64,000 nucleotides of DNA, from assembly GCF_039511225.1 (NCBI RefSeq), contig NZ_CP154261.1:4340001-4404000 (forward strand). Reading direction: 5' to 3'. The translations under genes and the position numbers were made by a program. The stretch is from Sphingobacterium multivorum. GTDB lineage: Bacteria; Bacteroidota; Bacteroidia; Sphingobacteriales; Sphingobacteriaceae. Positions 34,859 through 44,100 of this stretch are shown in pieces. The notes below the pieces were generated by a model that ran no database searches, was not told the origin of the DNA, and saw nothing but the letters and a program-made list of their open reading frames with translations. Every line of letters starts with the position of its first letter. Within the stretch, counting starts at the first letter, position 1.

Positions 34859-35674
34859 ATGGCAAAGAATAAAAAGATTAATGTATAGGGAAAGGAAATA
34901 ACAATCATCCTCGACAATGGCAAAGAGTTTATTTCACTTACTGATATGCTAAAAGCTAAAGATGGAGACTTTTTCATTTCTGATTGGCTTCGAAACAGAA
35001 ACACAGTTGAATATCTGGGTATTTGGGAAAGCATTTATAACCCTCTTTTTAATTATGGCGAATTCGCCATAATTAAAAAGAGGGCCGGACTTAACAGTTA
35101 TAAAATCAGTGTTAAAGATTGGGTTGAGAAGACAAATGCTATTGGCTTAAAAGCGACCGCAGGAAGATATGGGGGGACATATGCGCATCCTGATATAGCT
35201 TTTGAATTCGGCATGTGGATTAGCCCCCATTTTAAAATTTACTTAATCAAAGAATTTCAGCGTCTAAAAGACGAAGAAAATGATCGTTTGAAATTGAACT
35301 GGGACTTACAAAGGACACTAGCCAAAGTAAATTATCACATTCACACTGATGCTATAAAGGAAAACCTCATTCCTTCAGAAATTACCAAGCAACAAGCGAA
35401 TTCCGTTTATGCCAGCGAAGCCGATATACTGAATGTCGCACTATTTGGTATGACAGCCAAACAATGGAGAGATACTAATCCTGACAAAAAGGGCAATATT
35501 CGAGACTACGCAATTATAGAACAGTTGGTCGTGCTAAGCAACATGGAAAGTATAAATGCGTTGCTGATCCAACAAGGCCTACCACAAAATGAAAGACTTA
35601 TACAACTGAACAAAGTAGCGGTAACCCAAATGAAGTCGCTTGTAGAAAATAAGGCTGTTAAAAAATTGAAATAG
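34859..35674 (+). pseudogene. KilA-N domain protein with in-frame amber codon
   Basis: From the natural start at 34859 the frame reads MAKNKKINV, then TAG (34886-34888), then GKEITIILDNGKEFISLTDM and onward without interruption to 35674. The KilA-N domain (SDWLRNRNTVEYLGIWESIY, KTNAIGLKATAGRYGG, HPDIAFEFGMWISPHFKIYL) is complete, so codon 10 is probably a Lys or Gln codon mutated to stop. Translation could restart at the ATG at 34946 and give 242 residues, losing the first strand. KilA-N proteins bind DNA and derive from phages. The coding region carries a perfect 44-bp palindrome at 35041-35084. Confidence 0.8.
35041..35084. repeat. Perfect 44-bp palindrome inside the KilA-N gene
   Basis: Two 22-nt arms (left arm ccctctttttaattatggcg plus aa; right arm its exact reverse complement) meet with no spacer at gaattc. 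The sequence also codes for the residues around NPLFNYGEFAIIKKRAG, part of a conserved KilA-N stretch. Confidence 0.9.
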
Positions 35675-35764
35675 AAAGGTTTCTTATTTATCCATTCCTC
35701 TAACTGGAAATATGATGAGTTTTAAACAAATCTTATCATCAATGCGTTAGATAAGCAATTCTAT

Positions 35765-36372
35765 TTCTTATCCTATGCAAAGTCGATCGAAGAACAAATC
35801 TGTTAGATTTGTAAGACTACAAATGATCAAAATTCAGATATAATGGAATAGTGGATTATCAATTGTAGACTATGCTGAAAAAGAAAAAAATAACCAAAAA
35901 ATATAAAGCTATGCAAAAGATAATTCCAAACCTTTGGTTTGACAGCAACGCGAAGGAAGCCGCAGAATACTACCTATCGGTTTTCAAAGATGGAAAAATA
36001 ATCAATATTACTTATTACCCGAATTCAGAAAGCGAAGGTCTGGCTGATTTCCAGAAGGATTTCGCTGGAAAAGTGCTTACCGTAGAATTTGAGATTTTGG
36101 AAATGCGTCTTATCGGGATCAATGCCGGACCGGAATTCAAATTTAACGAGGCTATCTCACTGATGATCCCCTGCAAAGACCAGACTGAAATAGACTACTA
36201 TTGGGAAGCACTTACATCGGATGGAGGACAGGAGAGCGTTTGTGGATGGCTGAAAGACAAATACGGATTAAGCTGGCAGGTTTCTCCTGAAAATTGGGAA
36301 GAACTCAACAAAAGACCCGGCGCATTCAAAAAAATGATGGGAATGAAAAAGATTATTATTGCGGATTTTTGA
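35765..36372 (+). repeat. Copy 1 of a ~0.6-kb direct repeat
   Basis: The VOC gene and about 145 bp upstream are repeated at 47555-48165 with scattered base changes (for example cctatgcaaagtcgatc versus cctatgccaagtcgatc). Confidence 0.8.
35911..36372 (+). CDS. VOC/PhnB-like protein, copy 1
   Basis: A 153-residue protein from the ATG at 35911 (MQKIIPNLWFDSNAKEAAEY). An upstream in-frame ATG at 35872 would add a Lys-rich leader of 13 residues. It has the PhnB/3-demethylubiquinone methyltransferase-like VOC fold (LWFDSNAKEAAEYY, NAGPEFKFNEAISLMIPC, YGLSWQVSP). Such proteins often bind a metal or small molecule, but the usual metal ligands are not obvious. It differs from the copy at 47704 by about five residues (for example E versus G and R versus F in ILEMRLIG/ILGMRFIG). 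Confidence 0.85.
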   Translation: MQKIIPNLWFDSNAKEAAEYYLSVFKDGKIINITYYPNSESEGLADFQKDFAGKVLTVEFEILEMRLIGINAGPEFKFNEAISLMIPCKDQTEIDYYWEALTSDGGQESVCGWLKDKYGLSWQVSPENWEELNKRPGAFKKMMGMKKIIIADF

Positions 36373-36417
36373 ATAAAACAAAAAGGTGCTTATGTATTTA
36401 TATTGGGCATAGTTATG

Positions 36418-37839
36418 CTATAAACAATTTTCAAATATTGAAAATCCGACAGTAGTGACATCCAAGGCGGCATTAGACAGAATAATAATTGCTTTTTGGG
36501 TTTTATCGTCAAATGCAACAAAGGACCTAAATCCACCTGTACCTCCAGAATGATGAAATATCTTCTTACTTCCTGCTTTTTTAATACGCCAGCCCAGTGC
36601 CATAATTTGATTGTCATCGGCAAAAGTGATCTGATGAGTCAAATGAATGGCTTTTTTCAGTTTACTTTTTGAACCTAACTGTGCCTTCATAAAAATAATC
36701 ATATCATCCAATGTAGATCTTATGGCACCAGATCCCGCCAAAGATTCCAAGTGCCAATACGACGTTGGCCTTCCTTTTTCATTGTATCCTTGTACGACCC
36801 CGGCATCTTCTAATGATGTATTTTTCATTCCCAAGGGCAAGCAAATATTGTCAATGACCAATTGTCCAAAACTTTTGTTGTTATGTCTTTCTAATGCTAC
36901 ACCTAATACACCCGCGCCTAAATTTGAATAAGAAAACTTAATTCCGGTCTGAGAAGAAACTTTATACTTTTTCAGAAAATGGAAGAGTGAATCAACCTTA
37001 TAATGACTATATGGATCTGCCATTACGGCATTAGTCGTAAAAATATTATCCGGGAGCCGAGGAAATCCGGCGGTATGATTTGATAATTGCACAAGTGTAA
37101 TCGGATGACCACGCCATGCTAAACCAGGAATAGAATCGGGCAGATATTTACTGATCGGATCCGCTAATTGCATATTGCCATCAACTACTTCTTTTGCCAA
37201 TAAAAGTGAGGTAAAAATTTTTGTAACTGACCCAATCTCAAAAATACTTTTGGAAGCGTCTGGAAGTTCCTTGCTTGTCTTAGCTATAGTCCCATAGCTA
37301 TATTTTCTTTGCCGCTTTCCATCAATTACCGCTAACATAATACCTGCGGTAGCACCCTTTTGAATATACGGCCTGACGAATTTTTCCATCAGCAAATCTA
37401 TGGAGTCATTTAATGGATTATCGCTCCCCACTTTGAAATTCTTATCTTCTATTAAAAATGGTATTTCCTTAAAATTCATCCTTAGGACCTGTTTCTCATT
37501 ATCGAGCAGAACAGAAAATAATTGTTCGGAGTTTTCAAATTGAATGGTATAATTATATCCGTTGGTAGTCGAATCAACAAAAGAAAAATGTTGCATTATT
37601 CCCACATTTGCCACAAACTTCCGCATTCCCAGCGAAAACTTTTCTTTTGAAATTTTAGATTGATAAGTGGGGGACGATTGCCCGTAAATCTCTTCTGATT
37701 TTTTTTCATTAAAAAGTCTTTGAAACTCCTTCATAAAATAATCGTAATCGGCGCGAATAGCCTGGGCAGGTAGATGCAGCACTGAGAACAGAAATAAAAC
37801 AAGGAGACTGTAAAACCTATAATTTAGTTTAATTTTCAT
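36418..37839 (-). CDS. Secreted serine hydrolase (class C beta-lactamase-like)
   Basis: A 473-residue protein with a signal peptide (LVLFLFSVLHLPAQA). Residues about 30-125 form a small DUF3887-like domain. The penicillin-binding/beta-lactamase fold follows with SxxK at Ser204-Val-Thr-Lys207, the YSN triad at Tyr304 and HSGGTGG near the end in place of KTG. Members of this family are esterases, DD-peptidases or beta-lactamases; substrate unknown. Confidence 0.9.
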   Translation of the reverse strand: MKIKLNYRFYSLLVLFLFSVLHLPAQAIRADYDYFMKEFQRLFNEKKSEEIYGQSSPTYQSKISKEKFSLGMRKFVANVGIMQHFSFVDSTTNGYNYTIQFENSEQLFSVLLDNEKQVLRMNFKEIPFLIEDKNFKVGSDNPLNDSIDLLMEKFVRPYIQKGATAGIMLAVIDGKRQRKYSYGTIAKTSKELPDASKSIFEIGSVTKIFTSLLLAKEVVDGNMQLADPISKYLPDSIPGLAWRGHPITLVQLSNHTAGFPRLPDNIFTTNAVMADPYSHYKVDSLFHFLKKYKVSSQTGIKFSYSNLGAGVLGVALERHNNKSFGQLVIDNICLPLGMKNTSLEDAGVVQGYNEKGRPTSYWHLESLAGSGAIRSTLDDMIIFMKAQLGSKSKLKKAIHLTHQITFADDNQIMALGWRIKKAGSKKIFHHSGGTGGFRSFVAFDDKTQKAIIILSNAALDVTTVGFSIFENCL

Positions 37840-38555
37840 TTTTATGTATTTCAGGCATGTTAAACAAATTAAATATACAATATGTTTAGAGCATGTTCAA
37901 AATCGAATAACTTACACTTTATAGAAATTTGTCCCTATTCAAAAATAAAGGCCTATTGTGATAAAGAGAGCGCTGGAATGCAGCGATATACAGTAAATAA
38001 TATATTTAAAATCTATAGGTACATGACCTCCACTTAATGGGATATTGAAAAATTATCCCGTCTCTTTGTATTTCATAGATATTGGTTCGATCCAATCGTT
38101 GCTAAATTTTTCCAATCTAAATGCTACCCCCATCATCAGGGTTCACAGTATTGGACAGAAAATATTTAATTGGACATGGGGTATCTCCTTTCTCATAATA
38201 TCCCAATAATTCGTTCCCCGGAAAGCATCCAATTTCCAATGCTACAATTTCACAGGCAGATAGGTTGCGCATATATAAAAATAGGCTCGCTTGCGCCGCG
38301 ATTTGAGGAAAAGAAGGGCTATGTAAGCTGTAGCTGGGAGATACCGAAAAGGTAGAAGGAGTTGCTGAGCTCCACCAAAAGTAGGTCAACGGGCAAGCAT
38401 ATTCGGAAAATCCCTCCTGGTAGGATGGATTGATTCTTGCATTCATGATAAAAGGTTGCATGATATTCGCGCTATTTGACGCTGCACTAGAAAAGTTTTT
38501 GTGTACTTTTAGTATGGAGAATGGCATAGGAGATAAGCAATAATTTATTCAAAAA
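37840..38555. other. Spacer with a possible decayed gene
   Basis: About 700 bp. A minus-strand frame at 38117-38527 is open for 136 codons; its C-terminal part (ALEIGCFPGNELLGYYEKGD, then TPCPIKYFL) reads like a protein but the N-terminal part does not. The block 38160-38480 is more GC-rich than its flanks. No family is recognised; I treat it as an uncertain remnant. Confidence 0.3.
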
Positions 38556-39353
38556 ATGGGTTATAGAAGTTATTTATATTTAAGAAAAAACAATAGAAAT
38601 TTATACATCTTTGAGGCAAACAATTCTTTGCCATTTTTTTGGATTGCACTTATAAATAAAACAATATTAAAAAAATACTTTCAGGATTGGCAAAAGTCTC
38701 TAGCGGATCAAGAAGCCCGCAACCAACAAAAATTTGAACAATTTTCAGAATACAATCCCGACAGTATTACTATAAGCGAACAGGCTTTAAATATAAACTC
38801 GTCGAAAAGCAGGATATTTTTACAAAAGCATTTTCCAGAAACAATTCCATTATTTGATGATTTTATCACTTATATCAAAACGCAATTTGAAACCGATGAC
38901 AAGCTTGAAATTGACATCACTCAATTGTCCGCATTCTACAATTCGCTAAACAATTTCTATCACATACTAGAAAATGAATTGACCGCAATAGAAACAGATA
39001 ATCCCGCCGACATAAATTTTTTGGCAACTGAAGATTTAATAGGACAAGGAACGGGATTTGTGATGAGTGACAACAAAGAATTTTCATCATTTCCGTCTTA
39101 TCAGAAAGAACTCAAAAACAGAAAAACCGCGGTTATTGTAGAAGAACAAAAATTGAACAAGAAATCTCTGGTAATTGCCGTTGTCTTATTTCTGTTATGC
39201 CCTGTTTTTTCAGTAATTGCATACAAAATGTATAAAGACGAAGGGCTTACGGGAATGATCGCATTAATAGGAATTTTAAATTTAGGGTTTTATGGTTTTT
39301 CGATTTGGTCTCTAAAAAAAGAACTCAATAACTTTCTTGGAAAAAGGACTTGA
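38556..39353 (+). CDS. Unknown protein with two C-terminal TM helices
   Basis: A 265-residue protein. The first 195 residues are soluble and helical (MGYRSYLYLRKNNRNLYIFE at the start); the C-terminus has two membrane helices (LVIAVVLFLLCPVFSVIAY and GMIALIGILNLGFYGFSIW). No family is recognised. It stands alone, with an AT-rich composition like the island. Confidence 0.65.
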   Translation: MGYRSYLYLRKNNRNLYIFEANNSLPFFWIALINKTILKKYFQDWQKSLADQEARNQQKFEQFSEYNPDSITISEQALNINSSKSRIFLQKHFPETIPLFDDFITYIKTQFETDDKLEIDITQLSAFYNSLNNFYHILENELTAIETDNPADINFLATEDLIGQGTGFVMSDNKEFSSFPSYQKELKNRKTAVIVEEQKLNKKSLVIAVVLFLLCPVFSVIAYKMYKDEGLTGMIALIGILNLGFYGFSIWSLKKELNNFLGKRT

Positions 39354-39455
39354 CTTTGCCAAATCATGATTGACTATAGCGGGAGTAGACATCATACTAG
39401 AAAGTATAATTATTGACTAAAGCACTGATACGCACCCCTACCTCATCATTAAGAT

Positions 39456-39896
39456 CTATTCTTTCAGTTTGCTAAATAGCTGTGTTGCGGTTTTCAAATC
39501 CAATGCCTCCATGTCCACAAGCTTTAATGCTTTGACCATGTGAAGCGTACCGATCTTGTGCTTTTGAAAGTGTTCGGTTTTCAAATGGGACTGATAGGCT
39601 TGCTGATCTTTGTACATTTCCAGTATTCTTACCTGTGTTGGATTATCTTTTTGGAACATGGGGAAGATGGCAATTACGCCCGGTTCAAGCCTTACGGATG
39701 CTTCCGCTTCTTCTTTCAGTATGATCTTGTAGTGTTCTACATGCTGGGGATGTATTTCGATTTCTGAAATGCGCACCATTATGTCCTGCTGTTGAGCCTG
39801 GGCAGTATGGATCATGCAAAAAAGCATTGCTGTTGCCAGTATAACCTGCAACGAACATCTAACCCAAACAGGGTACTCAAAAATATTTTTATACAT
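39456..39896 (-). CDS. Exported antibiotic-biosynthesis-monooxygenase-like protein
   Basis: A 146-residue protein with a signal peptide (ILATAMLFCMIHTAQAQ) and an ABM dimeric alpha/beta-barrel domain (ISEIEIHPQHVEHYKIILKE, then LEMYKDQQAYQSHLKTEHFQ). ABM proteins such as YgiN act on quinols or aromatic compounds without cofactors. It is the last gene of the operon that starts at 42884. Confidence 0.85.
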   Translation of the reverse strand: MYKNIFEYPVWVRCSLQVILATAMLFCMIHTAQAQQQDIMVRISEIEIHPQHVEHYKIILKEEAEASVRLEPGVIAIFPMFQKDNPTQVRILEMYKDQQAYQSHLKTEHFQKHKIGTLHMVKALKLVDMEALDLKTATQLFSKLKE

Positions 39897-39917
39897 ATTA
39901 TAAATGTTTAATAGTTC

Positions 39918-40637
39918 TCACTTTTCTATTGTAGAAATAACAGTTCTTGCGGTTTCGGCCCGCTCCTTGCCTACTGTTTTTTCAATAACTTCGAACAGTG
40001 TCATTATCTGTCCTACTGTAATGCCTGTATTTGATCCCATTCCGATATGCGCCAGCAACTGTCCCTCTGTTCCCGCCATTGCCGCTAAAGCAGAAATTGT
40101 AACCAGTTCCCTTTGCTGATAGCTAAGCACATCACTATTGAAAATATCGGCAAAAAGATGTTCTTTCAGGAAGGCATCTATACGTGGTGCAAACTCTCCG
40201 AAACCGGGAGCAGGTTTTGCCTGTGCTGTCTTCGTCAATGTCTCCAGCACTTTTCGCCCCTGTTCGTATCTGTCGGCTGTGCTGTTCTCCGCTACGATTT
40301 CCTTTCCAATATTATCCGTTATGCCTTTTGCTTTTCTTTCTTCCAAAACGGTTTTGAATATATTGAGGGCATTGAGGCTTCTTGGAAAACCACAGTAGGC
40401 ATATAGTTGGACCAAAGCTTCTTTGATTTCATTAATGGAAACTCCCGCATCGAGAGCAGCGTTTAACTGTACTTTCAGGTTTTCGAGACCTCCTGTAGCG
40501 GTAAGTGCTGAAATAACAACTAAGCTTTGCTGCATTGCATTCAACCTATCCGCACTATTTTGTGCATTCATTTTATTTATTTTTAAGAGGATAATAGCAA
40601 AAAACAATATCCATTTTAGGAATTTAAATTTGTGCAT
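39918..40637 (-). CDS. Exported tandem carboxymuconolactone decarboxylase-like protein
   Basis: A 239-residue protein with a signal peptide (ILFFAIILLKINKMNAQ) and two CMD/AhpD-type helical domains. The first carries VQLYAYCGFPRSLNALNIFK, the second ISALAAMAGTEGQLLAHIGM. The CxxC of AhpD is absent, so it is more like a gamma-carboxymuconolactone decarboxylase. It lies 19 bp from the upstream cupin gene. Confidence 0.85.
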   Translation of the reverse strand: MHKFKFLKWILFFAIILLKINKMNAQNSADRLNAMQQSLVVISALTATGGLENLKVQLNAALDAGVSINEIKEALVQLYAYCGFPRSLNALNIFKTVLEERKAKGITDNIGKEIVAENSTADRYEQGRKVLETLTKTAQAKPAPGFGEFAPRIDAFLKEHLFADIFNSDVLSYQQRELVTISALAAMAGTEGQLLAHIGMGSNTGITVGQIMTLFEVIEKTVGKERAETARTVISTIEK

Positions 40638-40655
40638 AATATCGAATTCTAACTG

Positions 40656-41156
40656 CTACTTAACCGCTACCTTATATTCTCCATCAGTAACAGGTTCAAG
40701 CCAGATGTTCTCGTTTATTTGCGGATTACATGCCACACCGATATGTGAAAACCAGCTATCGGGTGCAGCTCCATGCCAATGCTCTACATTTGGCGCTATC
40801 TCAACTACATCTCCGGGATTTAATCGGCGGGATTTTTTTCCACGCTCCTGATAATACCCTACCCCTCCTATACAAATAAGTATCTGACCTCCTGTGTGCT
40901 TATGCCAATTATTACGGCAACCGGGTGCAAAGGTGATGTTATTCATCGGTACATTGAGGTCTTTGTTGGATGTGAGCGGTGCATTCCAGGATTTTCCGCT
41001 AAAATATTGTGCAAAGCCTGTGTTTTCATCTCCCGTTGGGAAATCACTGATTTTTGGTACTGTTGTCTCCATTTTATTTGATTTAATCTGACTGAATGAC
41101 TGTGTACAAGTAAACAGTACAACAATTGTTAGGATAAGAAGTTTCATTTTGTCCAT
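40656..41156 (-). CDS. Exported cupin-domain protein
   Basis: A 166-residue protein with a signal peptide (LTIVVLFTCTQSFSQ) and a cupin barrel with metal ligands (NNWHKHTGGQILICIGGVGY, then VVEIAPNVEHWHGAAPDSWF). Cupins of this type are found beside CMD proteins and act in small-molecule redox or isomerisation. Same operon as its neighbours. Confidence 0.88.
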   Translation of the reverse strand: MDKMKLLILTIVVLFTCTQSFSQIKSNKMETTVPKISDFPTGDENTGFAQYFSGKSWNAPLTSNKDLNVPMNNITFAPGCRNNWHKHTGGQILICIGGVGYYQERGKKSRRLNPGDVVEIAPNVEHWHGAAPDSWFSHIGVACNPQINENIWLEPVTDGEYKVAVK

Positions 41157-41254
41157 TCAAAGTAACTGTTACATTCTCCGTTCCCAATGCAGCGGGCAAA
41201 GCTGCTACACAGAACGGAAATCCACCCTAGGATTGTCAAAAGGCATCTTCTCAT
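41144..41254 (-). CDS. Possible 36-residue small ORF filling an operon gap
   Basis: Between the hydrolase and cupin genes an ATG at 41254 opens a frame (MRRCLLTILGWISVLCSSFA, then RCIGNGECNSYFEWTK) that ends inside the start of the cupin gene. It looks like a truncated signal peptide with a Cys-containing tail. It could be a remnant of a deleted exported gene or a coupling peptide; evidence is thin. Confidence 0.25.
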   Translation of the reverse strand: MRRCLLTILGWISVLCSSFARCIGNGECNSYFEWTK

Positions 41255-41259
41255 ATCTT

Positions 41260-42312
41260 TTAATTTAAATATTCCCTAAAGAATGTTTCCAACTTGCCGA
41301 AAGGAATTACACCAGTTCTGTCGTATAAATCAACATGGACAGCATTCGGGATAATAAGTAGTTCCTTTGGTTCAGATGCCGCTTTAAAAGCATCTTCGCT
41401 AAAATAACGGGAGTGCGCTTTTTCACCTGCAATGATCAAAAGCGGCCTTGGCGATATCTCTTTGATATAGGTTAATATGGGCATATTCATAAACGACAAT
41501 GCATTCGTTGCATTCCATGCTCCCGTTGAATTAAGTGAGCGCTCATGAAACCCTCTTGCTGTGCGATAGTAATCGTAATAATCTTTCACAAACTGTGGTT
41601 CATCGCCTTTCAGTTTTTCGGGATTTAATAGTGGTCCGGAGTGAAAGCTTCCTGCTTCCGCATCTTTCCAGCGTTGCTCGCCCAATCGTTCCAATGTTTT
41701 TGTACGATCTTCTAGTGTAACAGCATCATTATAACCTTTCGACATGACCCTTGTCATATCGTACATACTGGTCGTCGCTACGGCTTTTACCCTTTTGTCG
41801 ATTGCAGTCGCATTTAACGCGAAGCCACCAAATCCACAGATACCAATGATCCCAATTTTGCTTCGATCAATATTTTTCTGTATCCCGAGGAAATCTACTG
41901 CCGCACTGAAATCTTCCGTGTTGATATCGGGCGAAGCAACGGCGCGAGGTTCCCCGCCACTCTCTCCCGTAAAAGAGGGGTCAAATGCTAAAGCTGCAAA
42001 GCCACGTTCTGCCATTTGGTTGGCATACAATCCTGAAGACTGCTCTTTTACCGCTCCGAATGGGCCGCTAATGGCAACTGCGGCCAATGGCTCAATGCCC
42101 TGTTTTTTGGGAAGGTAAAGATCTCCGCTCAATATTATCCCGTAACGGTTTTTAAAACTCACTTTCTGACGGACTACTTTATTACTTAACTCAAAGGTAT
42201 AGTGTTCTGTTGCTGTCTTCATTTTGCTCAATTTATTACCTGATTTGGTCTGGCTGAATGCCTGTGTAAAAACGGCCATGATCATAAGTATAGTTAGGGC
42301 TATCTGTTTCAT
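41260..42312 (-). CDS. Exported alpha/beta hydrolase with Cys nucleophile motif
   Basis: A 350-residue protein with a signal peptide (ILMIMAVFTQAFSQ). The fold is that of the YcjY/dienelactone hydrolase group: the strand KIGIIGICGFGGFALNATAI holds the nucleophile motif G-x-C-x-G, with Cys in place of Ser, and LLIIPNAVHVDLYD supplies the catalytic His. The acid is probably in LLIIAGEKAHSRYF or nearby. Substrate unknown, perhaps an ester or lactone related to the CMD and cupin products. Same operon. Confidence 0.85.
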   Translation of the reverse strand: MKQIALTILMIMAVFTQAFSQTKSGNKLSKMKTATEHYTFELSNKVVRQKVSFKNRYGIILSGDLYLPKKQGIEPLAAVAISGPFGAVKEQSSGLYANQMAERGFAALAFDPSFTGESGGEPRAVASPDINTEDFSAAVDFLGIQKNIDRSKIGIIGICGFGGFALNATAIDKRVKAVATTSMYDMTRVMSKGYNDAVTLEDRTKTLERLGEQRWKDAEAGSFHSGPLLNPEKLKGDEPQFVKDYYDYYRTARGFHERSLNSTGAWNATNALSFMNMPILTYIKEISPRPLLIIAGEKAHSRYFSEDAFKAASEPKELLIIPNAVHVDLYDRTGVIPFGKLETFFREYLN

Positions 42313-42317
42313 TTATC

Positions 42318-42884
42318 TTAGATTGATTTAATAATTTTTGCCGGTACCCCTCCCACAATCGTATTATCAGGAACATCTTTTGTTACGACCGCTCCTGCTG
42401 CAACTATCGCATTTACGCCGATGGTGACGCCCGGCAGAATACTTGCATTTGCACCGATCCATGCATTCTTTTTGATATGGACATGTCCGGGGACAAGAGA
42501 CTGCCGATCCGCTGCGGCTATGGGGTGCCCTTCTGATAAGATATTAACTTTCGGGGCAATGAGTACATTATCTTCAATTGTAATGCCTCCTAAATCCAGT
42601 AACGTACAGTCAAAATTGATAAACACATTTTTTCCTATACGGGTATTTTTACCATAGTTGATATACAGCGGAGTAAAAACAGTAACGCTTTCATCGATCT
42701 CGCTGCCTGTTATTTGGCTTAGAAAGCTTCTAACTTCCGTAGGATCAGCGCTGTTGTTCATCTGAACGAGGAGCTCTTTTGTCGCGTGTGCGGCTTCAAG
42801 CATCTTATAGGCTTGCGGATCATTGGACAATATCATCTCTCCATTTCGTAACCGCTGAAAAATGTCTGTGGAGTTTAATTCCAT
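42318..42884 (-). CDS. Sugar O-acetyltransferase (maltose/galactoside acetyltransferase-like)
   Basis: A 188-residue protein with the hexapeptide left-handed beta-helix of the LacA/Maa family ([58 protein letters not shown]). It transfers acetyl from acetyl-CoA to a sugar or similar hydroxyl. First gene of the 42884-39456 operon, divergent from the AraC regulator and 5 bp upstream of the hydrolase. Confidence 0.9.
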   Translation of the reverse strand: MELNSTDIFQRLRNGEMILSNDPQAYKMLEAAHATKELLVQMNNSADPTEVRSFLSQITGSEIDESVTVFTPLYINYGKNTRIGKNVFINFDCTLLDLGGITIEDNVLIAPKVNILSEGHPIAAADRQSLVPGHVHIKKNAWIGANASILPGVTIGVNAIVAAGAVVTKDVPDNTIVGGVPAKIIKSI

Positions 42885-43078
42885 ATATTAAAGTAATTTT
42901 AAGAAGCACCATCATATGGAGTATAGTTTACCTCCACCATGCTTATACAAATTTCTTCTTTTAACCAGGTTGATTGTTTATACAGGATACGGATTTATTT
43001 ACCAGTTTTACAGATTATGCCCGATCATGGAAAAAACAGATTGAGGTTTAGTAGATTTGAGTTCAAATTTATTATGTT

Positions 43079-43975
43079 ATGGAGCAGGTCGATAGATATG
43101 ATACGGTCAAGCAGTACAATGACAGCATGGGGGTAGACACCTTGCATCCGCTAGTCAGTGTCGTCAATTTCAATGAAATACCAACTGTTCAAAATTTCCG
43201 GCGTTATATGGGCATTTATGCTGTATTTCTGAAAAATATTAAATGTGGCGATATGCGGTATGGGTGTCAGCCCTATGACTATGAGGATGGAACATTGGTA
43301 TTTGTATCGCCCGGACAGATTTATGGAATTGACAGTAAAGGTGTTGCCATAAAGCCATCCGGGTATGGACTTGTCTTTCATCCCGACTTTATAAAAGGAA
43401 CCAATCTGGGAAAGCATATAAAAGACTATACCTTTCTTTCTTATGAAGTGAACGAAGCACTGCATTTATCCAAAAAGGAGCGCAAAACCATTGTGCATTG
43501 CTTTGAAAAAATAGCGGAAGAAATTGATCAGAATATCGACAAGCATAGCAAAACATTGATCGTTTCCAATATTGAGCTTTTGCTAAATTATTGCCAGCGT
43601 TTTTATGACCGGCAGTTTATAACAAGAAGCAATGTCAATAGTGATATTCTGGTACGGTTTGAGAAGTTGTTGAATGATTATTTCAAATCAGACAAAACAC
43701 TTTTACTGGGACTTCCCTCGGTCAGTTATTGCGCTGATCAGCTACATCTTTCACCGAATTACTTCGGGGACCTTATCAAAAAGGAAACAGGAAGCACAGC
43801 ATTGGATTACATACAAGCTAAATTGATAGATGAAGCGAAAGAAAAAATCTTTGACCATTCCAAAAGCATTAACGAAATCGCCAGTGAACTAGGCTTTAAA
43901 TATCAGCAGCATTTTACGCGCCTTTTTAAACAAAAAACGGGAGTTACACCGAATGAGTATAGGAATTTAAATTGA
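43079..43975 (+). CDS. AraC family transcriptional regulator
   Basis: A 298-residue protein with an N-terminal cupin-like sensing domain and a C-terminal double helix-turn-helix (SVSYCADQLHLSPNYFGDLI and INEIASELGFKYQQHFTRLF, ending KQKTGVTPNEYRNLN). It is divergent from the monooxygenase/CMD/cupin operon and probably controls it. Its stop codon abuts a remnant of the DUF5763 lipoprotein gene, marking a recombination junction. Confidence 0.92.
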   Translation: MEQVDRYDTVKQYNDSMGVDTLHPLVSVVNFNEIPTVQNFRRYMGIYAVFLKNIKCGDMRYGCQPYDYEDGTLVFVSPGQIYGIDSKGVAIKPSGYGLVFHPDFIKGTNLGKHIKDYTFLSYEVNEALHLSKKERKTIVHCFEKIAEEIDQNIDKHSKTLIVSNIELLLNYCQRFYDRQFITRSNVNSDILVRFEKLLNDYFKSDKTLLLGLPSVSYCADQLHLSPNYFGDLIKKETGSTALDYIQAKLIDEAKEKIFDHSKSINEIASELGFKYQQHFTRLFKQKTGVTPNEYRNLN

Positions 43976-44100
43976 TAAATCTAACAGCACAAACTGTAAA
44001 ACGTACAGCAGGAAAAGTGGTCATTCTATGTCGACGAAAAAAGGGCTCATTTATTTCCTTATAAATAAGCCCTTATAATCTATTCGAACTTTCGTTTCCT
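43974..44100 (+). pseudogene. Deleted remnant of the DUF5763 lipoprotein gene and its terminator
   Basis: ataaatctaacagcacaaac and gtaaaacgtacagcaggaaaa match the gene at 30322-30368, and the following aagggctcatttatttcctt/ataaataagccctt hairpin with taatctattcg matches 30755-30800. The middle of the gene is missing. The hairpin (44041-44074) may still act as a terminator. Confidence 0.6.

Noticed and set aside
34660-35034. Minus-strand 124-residue frame at the KilA-N start
   Set aside because: It overlaps the KilA-N domain, which has clear family features on the other strand.
38170-38355. Plus-strand 61-residue frame in the 37.8-38.5 kb spacer
   Set aside because: Overlaps a longer opposite-strand frame; neither is convincing, and this one lacks any protein pattern.
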